From the NCBI GenBank assembly GCA_047967505.1, contig CM106540.1: a stretch of DNA of 64,000 nt, one strand, 5' to 3'. Origin of the DNA: Dipteris shenzhenensis (Eukaryota > Polypodiophyta > Polypodiopsida > Gleicheniales). Every line of letters begins with the position of its first letter. Positions within the stretch are counted from its first letter, which is position 1. Positions 31,525-44,585 of this stretch are shown piece after piece. The notes beneath the pieces were generated by a model. It saw only the letters and a program-made list of their open reading frames with translations, was not told the origin of the DNA and ran no database searches. The position numbers were made by a program, and so were the translations under genes.

Positions 31525-34500
31525 ATGGGATCGCAAACCATGCTCTCGCCTTCTGTTAGTGGGAATTCAGGACCTGCACAGGCGCCTACTTTCTCCTCAC
31601 TGACGCGGCAGCCATCTATTTACTCTGTCACGCTGGAGGAACTTCAGAATGCTAAGAAGGAGCCGGGGAAGAATTTTGGTAGCATGAATATGGACGATTT
31701 CTTGAAGAATATATGGACAGCCGAAGATAGCCAGGCTATGGTTTCTACGATGGCAAGCGGACCTTCTAGTGGGGAAGCAGCTCGGAGTGAGACTCTGGAC
31801 ACGCAGCCCAGCTTGCAACGTCAAAGCAACCTTTCCGGCCCACCAACGCTTAGCAGGAATAATGTAGACGAGGTCTGGAATGAGATTCATGAAAAGCATG
31901 AATCCAATTCGGCAGACAAGAAGCAGTTTCGGCAAGGTACTGTCGGTGAAATGACTCTCGAGGACTTTTTGGTAAGAGCAGGAGTCGTCAAGGAAGATGC
32001 AGATGCTGCCCAGGTGGCTGATATAAACGGTAGTGTTCCGATCTATCCTCCCATCTCACGGGGCGAGATTTCCAATTTGCATCAATCCCGTCTGGAGACT
32101 ATGGCGGCTCAAAATCTCCAAGCAGACTGGATGAACTATGCTTCTCGCCAACAACAGCAGCAGTTGCTGCAACAAGCGGAGGCCGCGGCTGCCTTAGTGG
32201 CATCCAAAAGAGGCGGGGCGCTGATGTTACCAGGCAATTCGATGTATGATGGATTGCCGAATGGTGCGGGCTTTGGTCCAGGTAGTCTTGCGAGCGGTCT
32301 AGCATTATCCCCCGTTGTCTCACAGTTCTCCATGCATAGTAAGAAACGAGTTGCAGCTGAAGTTGTAGTCGAGAAAACCATGGAGAGAAGACAAAGGCGG
32401 ATGATCAAGAATAGAGAGTCGGCCGCTAGATCTAGAGCTAGAAAACAGGTGACGACTCCGTATACTGTGTCACAAGGGCGGTGCACTTCACCGAGTGCGT
32501 AATTGATTCATTGTCTTTATGACTCCGTTCAATAAATACATGCATGTGGTGTTTCAGGCTTATACCGTTGAGTTAGAAGCGGAGGTGATGCAATTGAAGG
32601 AAGAGAATGCGAAACTTCAGAAGCAACAGGTGCCATTTTCAAATCAATTAGCAGCCGTCGAAGTGTAGTGAATTGTTTCTTCCTACTCTACATGAGATAG
32701 CTGTATTGCTTCTTTGACTATACACGTGCGATTCTTCTTACTACGGGGCTAGTCTTCGCCACTTAAAATGTAAATTTTGAGAAATAGAAATGCGAAGGAG
32801 TACATCTGTCTCATTTTAGAGAACGGCAAGGCAACGACTTTCGTACAGTAAGGGGAAATGGCCATTTTCTCCGTATGCAGGCTGCTAACGGAGAGCTCAG
32901 CGGAGTCGCGGCTTGAAGCTGCAAGTCATAAGTTTGCTGCCTCCTCTTGGGTCGATAACATGCGTTTGGTATCTTCCAAATGCTATGCATGTTTTGATAT
33001 CGTCAAGGTTCGTGTCTAGCACATTACTAGAACTACTTTTAGTAAGATTTATAACTCTACAAATGGAAGTTACGTCTCATCCCTCCTTTTCGAAGTAATG
33101 CATAATCCAGACCAGCTATAGCATAATCAAGATTAGGTGTATTTGTCTTTCTAAGGCAGTTATGACAGTACACCATGCAAAGTAGACTTCAGCAAATCCT
33201 TATGCCAAGCAAATGTATCGTGTCACAACGCCGTTAGAAGGGGGTGGGATCCCAACTAGGAGAGCCAAGTGAGCTCCTCAAAATTTTGCGCGTTTTGTAG
33301 AAAGAATTGTTGTTTTGCACACCAATTTGAGCTAGATTCTACAAGCATTCAGACTATCACTGAAGAATATCTCAAGGAAAATTCATTGGGTGACGAGATC
33401 ACTGCTGAGATTTGAGGCTAATAAGTTGGCAAGGCCCATGAGCCTAGAGCCAATTCAATATTCATGACTTATAAGCTCTCATGTTACATTGGAGTTATCC
33501 CCAAATCCGTTGAGGTACTAATGGCTGCTATTTGCATTGTCAAATTCTAGGTAAGGTGAAAAGCCTTTCATACGTTCTGTTTAGCATTTCATGATATGTT
33601 GTCGGCCTCTCTCTCCCTACCCCAGCTGCCAAATAAAATAATGATCAGAACAGTAATCAGTAAACAGACCATCCTGATAGTCAGTTTGTTGGCAGCAGAT
33701 TAAAGTCTGCCAATATCATGATCATGTGGCTCCAATATGCATACCATGATCATCCAAAATAGAATCATCCCACGTAATGGGCTGTCTATGAATCTCATTC
33801 TGTGTGGAAGGAAGAATACACGTCCAAGAGCCTCAGAAACTATGCCAATCCTCTCACAATAGCTATCGTAAGTGGTGACGAAGGCATCCTAATGTTTGCA
33901 GAAGTGAAGATCCATCTTATGCTGTCCGGCTAATCACTACCAGAGGAGGGGCTACAAGAACAAATCCATCTGAAGAAAAAGACATTCCACGGCTTAAGCT
34001 GAGGCATACACAGTATGAAGTGTCAGCTATGGCTATCCTCACAAAAGGTGCCACCACGATATCAAGATGTTGTGAACTCATGATGTCTAAACCAGGGGAA
34101 GAGATCCTTATAATTGAAGAAGACCAACATGTTGGATTTGAAGAAAATGACTTGGATTTCATGAGTTCATAAATTCTTAGAGCCACTATATTCTCATGCT
34201 ACAAAATCTCTTACGCAAAATATACTAACATGGAAGAAGCTTATGTTATTACCACTATCAAGATGACATAATGGCTTTCTTTTTCCTTTCAAAGTGGCAA
34301 AGAATAGGCTTCAAATAACAAAATGACACAACCACTTACAACCAAAAAGTTTCATCGGTTCCACTCCGACTCACGTGGCAAATTCATGCTTTGATACCAC
34401 TGAGACTCCTCTGAGTAGCCGATCATCTTCACCAAACTAGAGACTAGGTTTGAACTAATGGAATCACCATCTGAAAGTTACCAAACAACCACAAAGCTCT

Positions 34501-37500
34501 TCCAGCTCACCCTCAAGCACATAGAGGTCATGGGTAAGGTCTATGGCCTAACCCTAGCATAGTCATCATCCACATCCCATACCACGAACATCCTCTCCAC
34601 AAGTGACGGATCAGCAAACTAGCTTGCTAGAAACTAGGTGTAATCGGAACTGAAGGTGGTTTCCTCACGACTTTCAAGACATAATACAAAAGCTCTTTTC
34701 TACAAGAAAACAAACAGATATTCAAGTCGTTATCCAGCTTCCTCCATCTACTATTTAAGGAATTGATCAGAGATTCTTTGTTCTCCTTAGTGAAAAGGGA
34801 GATCTTGTGTGGTTGCTAGGAATAGAGGGAAACTATTGCCATTGTATCAAATAGTTCTGTTGGAAAAGAAATAAAGTCTGCAGTTTCAGCTTACATGATG
34901 TTTGTAAAAGAGAGAGATGTGGAAATGCATGCTGAAATAAGTGAGGCAAATTAGAATAAATTTCAGTTCCTTGAAAATTTTAAAGATTGCTTTTCTGATG
35001 CTTTGCCAGGGGAGTTACCCCCTGAGAGACCTGAGGATCATGGCATAGAACTCATTCCTGGTAGCAAGCCACCCAATAGGCCCCCATACAGAGTTAGTGC
35101 AACTCAACGAGAAGAGATTATGACTCAGGTGCAGGACTTGTTGTCCAAGGGATTGATTCAGCCCAGTTCTTCTCCTTTTTGTTCCCCTATACTACTAGTA
35201 CAGAAGAAAGATGGCTCATTCCGTATGTGCGTCGACTACCGTGCACTGAACAAAATGACCATCAAGAATAGATTCCCTATTCTGCGCATTGATGATGTGC
35301 TGGATCAGTTAAATGGAGCTTCAGTTTTCAACAGGATAGACTTAAAGAGTGGCTATCATCAAGTGAGGATACAGCCTCAGGATGTGCACAAGGCAGCGTT
35401 CCGCACTACTTTTGGGTTGTATGAATATCTGGTAATGCCTTTTGGATTGACAAATGCCCCACCTACTTTCAATAGGATGATGGATCGTATCTTCTGATCC
35501 TACAGACAGTTCACTGGTACCTTCTTCGATGACATAGTTGTCTTTTCTAAGTCCGAAGAAGAGCACAAGGAACATCTTGATATAGTGTTTCAAGAGCTGA
35601 GAAATCATCAGCTCTATGCAAACAGCAAGAAAAGTGAATTCTTCTTGGACGAAATGCATTACTTGGGGCATATAATATCCAAAGATGGGATATGGATGGA
35701 TCCGGCAAAGATCCGTGCCATTCACGAATGGCCAGAGCTGAAAACTGAACTGTCCATGAAGTTCGAATTTTCCTAGGCTTGTGTTCTTACTACAGAAGAT
35801 TTATCAGGCATTTTGCGGATATAGCCGCTCCACTCCACGATCTTACAAGGATGAAATATTTGCAGCTGATCAGTTTGTGAGAGACCTCCAGACATCTTAT
35901 AGCCAAGTCCGGACAGCATTGAAAGGTCTCAAGAGAAGCATAAAAGAGCTGCAGATGAGCATAGGAGACAGTTAAATCTCAAGGAAGGGGATTGGGTACT
36001 TTTAAAGTTCGAGAAAGCTAGGCTCCGCAAGTTTAAAGGCAAATAGAAAGTGTATGCAAAGTTATCTTCTAGATATTATGGCCCTTTCAGGGTCGTTTCC
36101 ATAGATTGTTTGTGAAACTCTCCAAGAGATTTTTGTCTCATGGAGTCTTCTATAACGTTCAGCTTGCTTTTTACTCCGATGCTAAGATCTCTACTTCAAT
36201 GTTGTTGCTTTTTCCAACAAAGTATCATAACCGAAGCATTGCCTATCTTGGTGGCTTTACACTAGGCAAAAAATGACAAGGAAGTTAAAGAGACTTAGTG
36301 CATGTTTAACTACTTGACAGTGAACTCTTCGATTGAGGAGCAAGCAGTAAAGGACAATACAACAAATCTAAATCCTTCTGCAAGCTAAGCCACTTTTCCC
36401 AGGATTGTAGGAGTTAAAAAAAATATGACATCATGAATTTTGTAGTAGACAATGTTTTGAATGATGTTCCTTAGATGTGGCAACATAAATGCTAGAGACT
36501 AACATGTTTTTTCAGGATCCCTTCTGAGTTGTTCTATGGGGTAATTGCCATGATGGTGTTTTCATGTCAATTTTTTTATGAAGTGAAACTTCCATATTCG
36601 CGGTGAAATGTTGTATGCTAGTAAAAATAACTGTTTGCAATATTTACCAATATTTTTAAAAAGAGTTTAAGATTTTAAAATTTGCCTAGATTTGGATCTT
36701 TTTTTATAATTTTGAAAGGAAATAGATAAAATATATTATCTCTTGTTGATATTGTGAAACTGAAAAAATACCATTATTTAAATATGAGTAAACCTTCTAT
36801 AACAAGGTGAATCGTATTCAACGGGCCTGCCCAACGAGGAGAGAAACAAGGAAGAGTGAATGACCAAAACAGAATGACATCCCTAAACGTGTCCATCCCT
36901 ATTCCTTGTTTGAAGATCTTATGGATTTCAAGACCAACATCACCCTACGACAACTTTGTTTGTTGTCTCCCTAGATCAAGCAACAGACCATTGCATTTCT
37001 CAATCACATGCCAGGAGGTCGACATAAGGGATCCATTTAGGGTGAGTCCACACCAAAGATAGTACCGGTTCAGCATGGGCTGACACCAGATCACTGCTCT
37101 ACCTACGCTACCCTCACGTGTGAACAAAGTTCCAAGCTCACGGTGGATATTAATGGGGTGGAGCTAAGGGACGTCTTTCTAGATGGTGGGACAGCCATGA
37201 ACATCATGCCAAAAGGTACACTGAAACAACTTGGTTTGAAGCAAGTGACATTCATTTTCAAGTGCGCATGGCTAATCAGTGCAAAGTGAAGCCAATGGGA
37301 GCAATAAAAGGTGTTCACATGAAGATTGTTGGAGTAACTTTCCTGTCCAATTTTGTTGTCCTCGATATGGTCAACGGATGAAGTTCATCTTCCCTTGGGA
37401 TCCACATGTCTAGAAATAGATATGGTCACAGGAAAGGCACGACACCTCCCAATAGAACTGGGAGAAGAGGATTTTGAAGAACAAGCAGGAGTGGAAGAAG

Positions 37501-39330
37501 AGCGTTGGGCTTTTGGGGATTGGCCCATTGGCGGTGACCAAGATGGGCGAGAAGAGACAGAGGCGTTGGAAGGGTTCGAGAGCTTGACCTACTTGTTGGA
37601 TCGGGCTGATAAAATAGAGGAGGAAGCTGTCATTTTGGATTGGATGGGAGCCCTGGGCTCCTTAGCAATCAACATGGTGGAACTATGCCAACCAGAAGAT
37701 TCTGAGGAACACCTTGGCACTTCAAGTCGGGATTCAGAAGTAAACTAGGTGGCATGTGCACAGGGTCTAGCTGAACTAGTTTACAAAAGGATGCCTTTTG
37801 GTCTTTGCAATAGTCCACACATGTATCAGAGAATGGTGACTAGAGGTAGTGGAAGCTAGCCAATCAGAAAATTAACGAACAACAATTAAAAATTTTGTAA
37901 TTTTACTTCTAAGACGAGTTTCATTACTAAGGCTACCTTTCAGGCAGGCCAAAAGCATCCATGATCATGAGTAGTTGTTATCGACATATGTTCTAAGTAG
38001 CCTAGAGATGTAGATTTCGAAGACAGTACATATTTGATCGGCCGTTCACATACACTGTGTGGTAGACGATCATAAATGTTGTAACTCATTGCATCTTCTC
38101 TCTACTTTATTTGGGGAGTGGAGGCATGGCTAGCTTAGGAGAGTTTAGTCCTCAAGTATGAAGATTGACTAATAACTGCCTATTGATGAGGCATTGAGTG
38201 ATCTCTGAAGTGTGTATGTTGAGACTGCTATTAACATACTAAGAAGAATGTTGTTTTTTTTACAAGATTCTAAGTCCGATATAGGCATCTGCCGAGTGCT
38301 TGCATCAATGTAGGATCCTCACAAAGTTGGCAGAATTCCCCTTCCCATTGTGACTGTCGTAACATTTTTGCTCAACTTTGCAGGATCGTGTCGTTGAAGC
38401 TTACTTGAGGCATGGTCATGCAATGTATAAAATCAAATGGCACATTGTGCTCTATCATTCTGTTTGGTCATAAAAAATTCATTTATTTATACAAGGAAAG
38501 GTTTATCAATGAAACTTAAAAAGTTGAACTTTTACTTATAATTTTCAATGGAATGTCATGTTTGCCTTCAACGTTCATAATGCCAAGGCAGCTAATCAAG
38601 GGGATGGTTTCGAGAAATATTACTTTGGTGACATAATACTATTCAAGGAAATCTTTTAATGAGCACCTTCTACAAGGAATTCAGGCCTTGCTGAAAAATT
38701 TTGTGTTAGTAACTGAAGGGCTTGCCAACAAAAGCTTGCCAAAGAGGATAGTTTTCAACTAGGAGGCCCGTTTAAATCTTGGAAACCCCTCTTCCCTAAA
38801 GTACCCTTTATTTTCAGCAATGTCTCAAAAGTTATTCCATTTGTCTTTCTTTCTGGGTATCAAGTACAGTATTTTCTGTTCATTTACTTGCCAGAATCTT
38901 GTGGACTCCTTTTGTTAAAAATTACCTTTATGTTGGAAAGGTCAACAATTACAGGCATGCTAATGGCTGTCATTTACATATTGCAAGTCCTGTCTCTTAA
39001 CTGCTAGAACCTTGTGGATTTACTTTGCTTTCGATTGGGTGTATGTTGCAAAGGTCAGCAAATACAGGCATGTTAACGATGGTTGAGTGCTTTTGTGTTT
39101 AATTCTATATAGGAAGGTAGTTGTTTTATGGATGTTGGTAAGTTGGAGCTAGAATCTCTCATGCTTTGCATGTATGCAGTATCTTCTTTTCAGTTCTAGA
39201 TCCTCTTCATGACCTAATGCAAGATGCTAACGCCATTTGTTTATTCCAGGATTTGCAGTGTAATATTCCTGATGTGAGGCATCTACAGAGTCCATCAATT
39301 CGTATCCTTCGTAGAACACAATCTTGGTGA
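31525..39330 (+). CDS. Group A bZIP transcription factor (ABF/AREB/ABI5-like)
   Basis: Coding exons 31525-32448, 32558-32629 and 39250-39330 join in frame to 358 residues. Conserved blocks: C1 around [16 protein letters not shown] (residues 26-41), a Gly-Ser-Met-Asn motif [17 protein letters not shown] (48-64), C2 around [13 protein letters not shown] (109-121), C3 [15 protein letters not shown] (141-155), a Gln-rich stretch (209-217), basic region [20 protein letters not shown] (287-306) with the N-x7-R signature, then the zipper, and a C-terminal LRRTQSW. Family members bind ABRE (ACGT-core) DNA in the nucleus and are activated by SnRK2 phosphorylation at RxxS/T sites such as RQPS (C1) and LRRT (C4). 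The start is chosen by homology (MGSQTM). No stops or frameshifts. A short exon inside intron 2 cannot be excluded. Confidence 0.88.
32558..32629 (+). CDS. bZIP gene, exon 2 (leucine zipper)
   Basis: Encodes [20 protein letters not shown] and four more residues, the canonical start of group A zippers. Acceptor GTGTTTCAG, donor CAG/GTGCC. The intron position between the ...RARKQ of exon 1 and AYTVELE is conserved in this family. 72 nt, phase 0 on both sides. Confidence 0.92.
32630..34844. other. bZIP intron 2, 5' part, no gene recognised
   Basis: A GCAG acceptor-like site at 32880 (ATGCAG/GCTGCTAACGG) opens only a 12-codon frame. A TGCTTTGATACCA at 34387-34399 resembles a minus-strand tRNA-Met primer site, a possible LTR-element remnant. 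No other structure seen. Confidence 0.4.
34845..36180 (+). pseudogene. Ty3/gypsy pol relic with internal deletion
   Basis: The reverse transcriptase segment (35003-35770) contains [56 protein letters not shown] and FFDDIVVFS; the last is the YxDD box with Phe. A stop at 35495 arose at MMDRIF. Homology ends at 35775. From about 35855 the C-terminal part of an integrase follows directly ([19 protein letters not shown] ... [18 protein letters not shown] in a shifted frame). RNase H and most of integrase are therefore deleted. No LTRs identified. Sense orientation within bZIP intron 2. Confidence 0.88.
36940..37850 (+). pseudogene. Second Ty3/gypsy relic (aspartic protease region and RT scrap)
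   Basis: At about 37135-37230 the plus strand reads [20 protein letters not shown], the retropepsin D-(G/S)-G pattern of plant gypsy elements. An open frame of 131 codons follows (37353-37748), acidic and without further motifs. At 37780-37840 [19 protein letters not shown] is a reverse transcriptase block. The spacing is too short, so sequence is missing. No LTRs identified. Confidence 0.75.
39250..39330 (+). CDS. bZIP gene, last exon
   Basis: After a strong acceptor (TTGTTTATTCCAG) the exon encodes [20 protein letters not shown] then RRTQSW and a TGA stop (39328-39330). Group A bZIP proteins typically end in a C4 block LRRTxTGPW, so the position, phase (0) and motif support it as the true last exon 6.6 kb downstream of exon 2. 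Gly-Pro before the final Trp is missing. Whether an intermediate exon exists needs transcript data. Confidence 0.7.
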   Translation, partial: DLQCNIPDVRHLQSPSIRILRRTQSW

Positions 39331-41375
39331 CTTCATCCTCTGTTGGACAGTTTTATGAAGAAAGCATTCCATGGGTTAGTATCCTGGGTAGGCGTCCCTC
39401 TGTCTGTAATTCAGTAAAAAGGTGCAAGGAAGGGATCCATTGAGGATGCATTGGGGGCCTGAGCCTTTTCCATCTGGTAGGCGATATGGTTAAGCTCTCC
39501 AATCTTTATTGGAGCTCACCTTGTGAAGCAAGATTGGGAGTTCTTAGACTGTCACCTAAATTGCATGCAAATTTCACTTTAGTTTCTGAAGGGTGGCGTT
39601 TGGAAGTAAGAATATACCCACTACTGCTCAAGTGACCTTTGATAAATGATGTCGATAGGCAGTCTGTTGTATATTGTGGATTCCTTTCCTCAAGGTCCTC
39701 TTAGTATCAAGCAATGCTATTGAATACAATTGTGGGGCATTTGTTTTTTTATCCTTTGTTTGTCACAATTCATGTTTAGACTTCCTATCCCAAAGAGAAT
39801 CTTGATGATTTTCGCTCAGTTTTGGTTGAGTTTTTTCTACAATGAATACCATGCATGTTAAGAGATGGTATCTGCTTTAACTACTTGAGAAAGTGGAGGG
39901 GCTGGGGAGTTGGCATCGATCCATTGTGGGAAGTGGCATCGATCCATTGTGGGAAGTGGCATAGCAATTTTAGTTATTGTGGGAGTTCTAGTAAATTCAA
40001 AAAATATTTACTCTTTAGGATTATAGGATTTTTGGAATTGTGGGAAGGTGTAGAGCAGTGTATCTAATGTTCTGTTGAGAGCTTAGTGCAGTGAATCCTC
40101 ATGTCTTGTTACGGTCGGTAACTCAAAATCAAGGGAGTAACATATGCTTCACATTGTGAAACTGGGAAGACTGAGTCAATTGATGAAGGGATAACATGCC
40201 TACATTTATTAGATAACTTGCTAAGCGAGTTTTTTTTAGTGAGGGCTCCTTAATAGAACTTTTGGTTCTTCGCAATTCTTGGATGAGGATATATATCCTT
40301 GCTTGAATGCTCACATGATTGCCTCAGTAATTGCCAGGTTAACATGGATTCTCTACATTTCTTGTGGTAATCTATGACTTCAGCAAGAGAGAGTGCATTA
40401 GACAGGAAGTGGGAATATGTTTTGAGGATCTAGCTAGATAATTTCAATCCTCTCTAATAGTCAACTTTGTTACTCATGCTGTTGAAGTATGAATACCTAG
40501 TGCTCTGCTGCTCTTCTACTGCCTCGAAATTCCTGACCCCTTGCAGAATCCCGTCCCCCTCCAGCATGCCACCCGTCCCCTCTCCTCCCGTCCCTCTCTA
40601 TCCCTCCACCCCTCTCACCATCCCAACCTGTCTCAGCCTGTCAGCAGCTCCCCTCCCCTTTCTGTGTTCTCAGCTTCTCTGCCACCTCTCTTCTTCCTGC
40701 CTTTTCGCCTCTATGCCTACCATTTCGTCCCACCAAACCCCTCCATCTGTATTACTGCATGGATGCCTATATATCCCCCCTCCTCTGCTGCTGCTCCACT
40801 CGCACACTGCCCTCACACTCAATCTCATTCCAGGCTCCCATCCCTCCATGCGCACCCCACAACATGCTCTCTCTCTCTCTCTCTCTCTCTCAATTTCAGC
40901 CCTCACACACTCTCACACCACCACACACTCAGTCACATTTGTATGCAGTTTGAGCACTTGGTAGTATGGGATTGCCCTAGGAGGGCTAGATGCACTCGGA
41001 GACACCCAAGATGCTCCCTCCACCTCCCAAGTGTCAAGCTCAAGTTTGGAGGGGAACTATAGGACTGAAGGCGTTGAAGCTCTCATTGCTCTCTTCCCAT
41101 TCTTGCTTCCCTAAACCACTTTCTAGCCCTTGTAGAGAGTGGTGGGGCCCTTCTAGAAGAGAAGGCGGCAATGACTATATTTTTGGATCCTCCAATTCAC
41201 ACACTCTAGAGATGGTTGAGAAAACTCTTCAATACATTGCAGTTGCTTGCTCATTCGTCTTGGAGCCACAGCCTATAGGCCAGAGTTTTGGTCGCTGTCC
41301 TTGGTTTATGTCAGGCGTGGCCCTAACTTTCACACCCAAGTTGCAACTACGTCCACTAATAGATTGGGAGGACCT

Positions 41376-41380
<5 letters not shown>
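39331..41380. other. No gene recognised; local repeats
   Basis: Contains a perfect tandem duplication of a 20-bp unit GGCATCGATCCATTGTGGGA near 39912-39952, a (CT)n run at 40867-40891, and a C/T-rich segment (40530-40930) whose open frames are Ser/Pro/Leu-rich and unconvincing. Confidence 0.5.

Positions 41381-41412
<32 letters not shown>
41381..41412. repeat. (CT)n microsatellite
   Basis: 16 perfect CT dinucleotides. Confidence 0.97.
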
Positions 41413-41414
<2 letters not shown>

Positions 41415-41460
41415 AATGAGGGTTGTTAGTTGGAACATCCAATCCGGGATGTTTCTATCG
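41415..41460 (+). pseudogene. Possible LINE endonuclease N-terminal scrap
   Basis: MRVVSWNIQSG resembles the first residues of LINE ORF2 endonucleases (M-x-hydrophobic-SWN-hydrophobic-x-G). It is followed by a stop within a few codons and no other LINE motif was found. Too short to be sure. Confidence 0.25.
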
Positions 41461-41499
41461 AAGGTATAGTAATATAGTATTATAATATATCGGCGAATT

Positions 41500-43391
41500 T
41501 TTTATATGTTATTTTTTACAGTTTCAAACTATTGGCAAATTTCAAATTTTATTATAATATTTCTTTCAAATTTTTGTGAAATATTCTAAAGCAGTTTAAA
41601 AACTTTTATGGTTCCTGAATATGTTCATCCTTGGATTGATACATTTTAGTCAACATATTCATTTTGTCTAAAAGAGGAATAATTCCACACAATCCCAATA
41701 TCGAATCTATGTTGGTCAGTTTATGATACAAAATATATGTCTTTTCAACCTCTTTTTCTGCCTCCATATGCATTAAATAGACCAAAGTTTTGTATCCATT
41801 CTATAGTCTCTTCACTGGTTGAACCAAAGAAATCCATCTAGTATCCCCATTCTTTAAAATCTCTCTTTTGTACCCACTACTTCTGCAATAATTCAAAATT
41901 TATTATATCTTTTCGGACTATTGCAAAAGTAAGAGTAGTATTTTTAAACGAAAATCTTGATTCTTTGTCCCAAGGGAAATGTGGATACAACTTCGTAAGC
42001 TAGATTGCGCCATGCAATGTATCTCAACACAATAAGAAGTGTATTTTATTTCTAATTGTATAGAAATACCATTCCGACAACCTTGCAAGACTGACGCGCC
42101 ATCACATGCAAAACAATCAAGTTCCTTGACCATATTAGACTCCGTCAATCCCCCATAATCTTTTAAAGCTTGAATCAAAACTTGCACTAAGTTATTAGCA
42201 TTGGATGCTAAATCAAGCTTGTGTACATGTAAAAGAATATGGTTTTCTCTTATTTTCTACCATATACAAATGCATCCCCAACCATGATGTACTATCTTTT
42301 GTTGTGTATTCATCCAATGATATAGAAAAGTCTTTTGCTTATTTTAAAGTCTCATTTAAATCATCAATTACAACTCGATTCATGTGGTTAGCCATATCTA
42401 TTGCACTACTCCTTGATTGAATTGAGGAAAGTCCAAAACTGAAGATAAAATTGGTAACTTGAGAAGTCTACCAGTGAGTGGTGTTGATTCGATATTTGCA
42501 TAATAGTTGCAAATTGTACTATTTTTTCTCTATGAACTCATCAATACATCTCCAACACTTTTGCAATGATCCTTCACATTTATTTTTCCTTGATTGTTGG
42601 GCAAGCACACATTTATTGTATTCAATTTCATTTTTTCAAGTGACAATTATTCTCCTTGTCCCACTCTTTGATCACTTTTTTTTTCATTGTTTGTGCCTTC
42701 TATGGTCTTATAAACCTTCCCACAATGCTTCTCAATAGTATCAACTTCAATTACAACCTTGCCTCCTTTTTCCTTGCCCATGTGCATATTTTACAAATGA
42801 CCCACTTTGGTGCATCCCCAGTGTTCACTTGTTCTACCTCCAACCAAGGATATTTTGCTACCCAATCTTCTTGAAAATTCCTGTTAATATCCCAAACTCT
42901 CTTTCTCTTTTGCTTACTTGAGGAGTTGCAATTTTTTGATGCATTTTCAATGGCTTTCTCTATTGGTGTTTACATGGATGACATTGTTTCTGACATTTTT
43001 CCGCTTTCTAGTCCACTTAAATCCAACGTCTCGTTGCTTGGCAAGGGTGTGCCTTGTTGATACATTTTCCATTACAATTGCATTCTCTTAATTACATTAT
43101 GTAAGTTTGATGGCTCTTCCAAGACATGAAAACTCAAACCCCTCTTAAAATTATCATCATTAATCAATGATCTTGGAAATTAATTTCTATCGTGATGTTG
43201 AGTACCTAAGCATGTTCTGGAGTCCCGTAAATTTCTTCATGATTCATGCAAGAAGAATTTGACAGTACTTTTCCTAGTGTAATTGCTATTGTGATTGAGT
43301 TTGCATTAGTGCCCACTGACATGGAAGGTAATTAAAAAGACATCATTTTGGTATTTTTTCCCAAAACTTGAACTTTCTTCTTTCTCCCCAT
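41500..43391 (-). pseudogene. hAT-superfamily transposase relic
   Basis: Read from 43391 (MGRKKKVQVLGKN) on the minus strand. A TTF/BED-type zinc region at about 42930-42770 contains RNFQEDWVAKYPWLEVE and WVICKICTWA. The catalytic core at about 42187-41920 includes ELDCFACDGASVLQGCRNG (a DG motif) and SYCVEIHCMAQ (CxxH-type hAT motif). Beyond it CNSPKRYNKF matches the SPKR motif of this hAT group. Many stops and frameshifts. No terminal repeats were located. Confidence 0.75.
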
Positions 43392-43394
43392 GGT

Positions 43395-44585
43395 AAGTAC
43401 CTATTTTTTAATTTATTCTTGTATTAGTTGAACATGAAATAGCAAAAAAATTCTTGTCTCTAAATTTTTTTGGAGCATAATAGCATCAAACTTCTTATCT
43501 TTAAAAATTATTTGCACTTCAAGTGCATTGCAAATCAAAATATAACACATATGTAATAAAAGCTATATACATCTTAAGCATAAACACATTTTGAAAACAA
43601 GTAGCATAATTCACAAAGAGAAGGAAAAGCTTAATTAATTTTCATACAAGTCTACTAAATGATTGCATAATTTATACAAGTCTACGACATGAATACAACT
43701 ATAGGATAAAAAAGAACATATTTTTGTACAAGAGCATATTTTCTATGTTGCTAGTGTTATAATGATGCATCACATCAAGAAGTTGCATTGCTAGATCCAA
43801 AGGTTGATAGGATACTACATGTATCCATAAGTACTATTATCTCTCTAGTATTCTTAGCCATCATCTTTTCAAAGACATGTCTTTTTGTGCTTTTTTAATC
43901 CAATTGCATCTCTATAATTATCATCCTAATGGATGTCTGTGACATGGGATGAACTAAGAGTTTACATACTTCTAACCTTAAGGGCACAAAAAAGAGTAAA
44001 TCGAGGATATGGTCAAGCTTCATAAACATGAAGTCATCTTCAAATAATATTTGCATTTGTGAAAGATTATGAATCAATTCTATGAGGCATGTACTATGAA
44101 TCAATTCTGAGGCATGTACTACGAATCAAATCTATGATGCATGTACTATACAAATTTACCCATAAACCTGAGCATTCTATTATATTCAAAACATTATAAG
44201 ATATTTACATCACTAGTAATTACATCTCTGAAGAGATACAAGTCCAACATCATAGTATCCAAAACTATCCAGATTACATAGCAGTACTTTCCAGTTATTT
44301 AAGGAAACTTGACTAAGTCTTCAGACTCATCCCACTCCTCTTCAGAATCATCAGGAAAAATAACAATTAACACTTTTCTTATATACATAAATGGATCATG
44401 TACTCAATAAGAAAACCAAAATCTTTTGATGTTATATAAAAAATGTAGTGCACTTATCAAAGTTAAATACAAAAGACTACATCTCCTTGAATATCACTTG
44501 GAATGTGAGTAACATTTACTGCAGTAGGTTTAGCTTTGGGAATAGGATCCCTCATTTCTTCTATTATTTTTGACAACCTCTTTAA
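43395..44585. other. No gene recognised
   Basis: AT-rich. A short tandem repeat (CAATTCTGAGGCATGTACTA-like unit) occurs three times at 44078-44150. No coding structure supported. Confidence 0.5.

Noticed and set aside
34387-34399. TGCTTTGATACCA as a primer-binding site of another LTR element
   Set aside because: The match to the Met-tRNA site is imperfect and no LTR pair or coding domain could be tied to it.
37353-37748. 131-codon acidic open frame as an independent host gene
   Set aside because: It follows a retropepsin-like motif and precedes an RT scrap on the same strand, so it is best read as gypsy remnant.
40467-41469. Overlapping Ser/Pro/Leu-rich frames of 159-173 codons as genes
   Set aside because: Biased C/T composition, overlapping frames of similar length and no motif. 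Only the last 11 residues resemble a LINE start.
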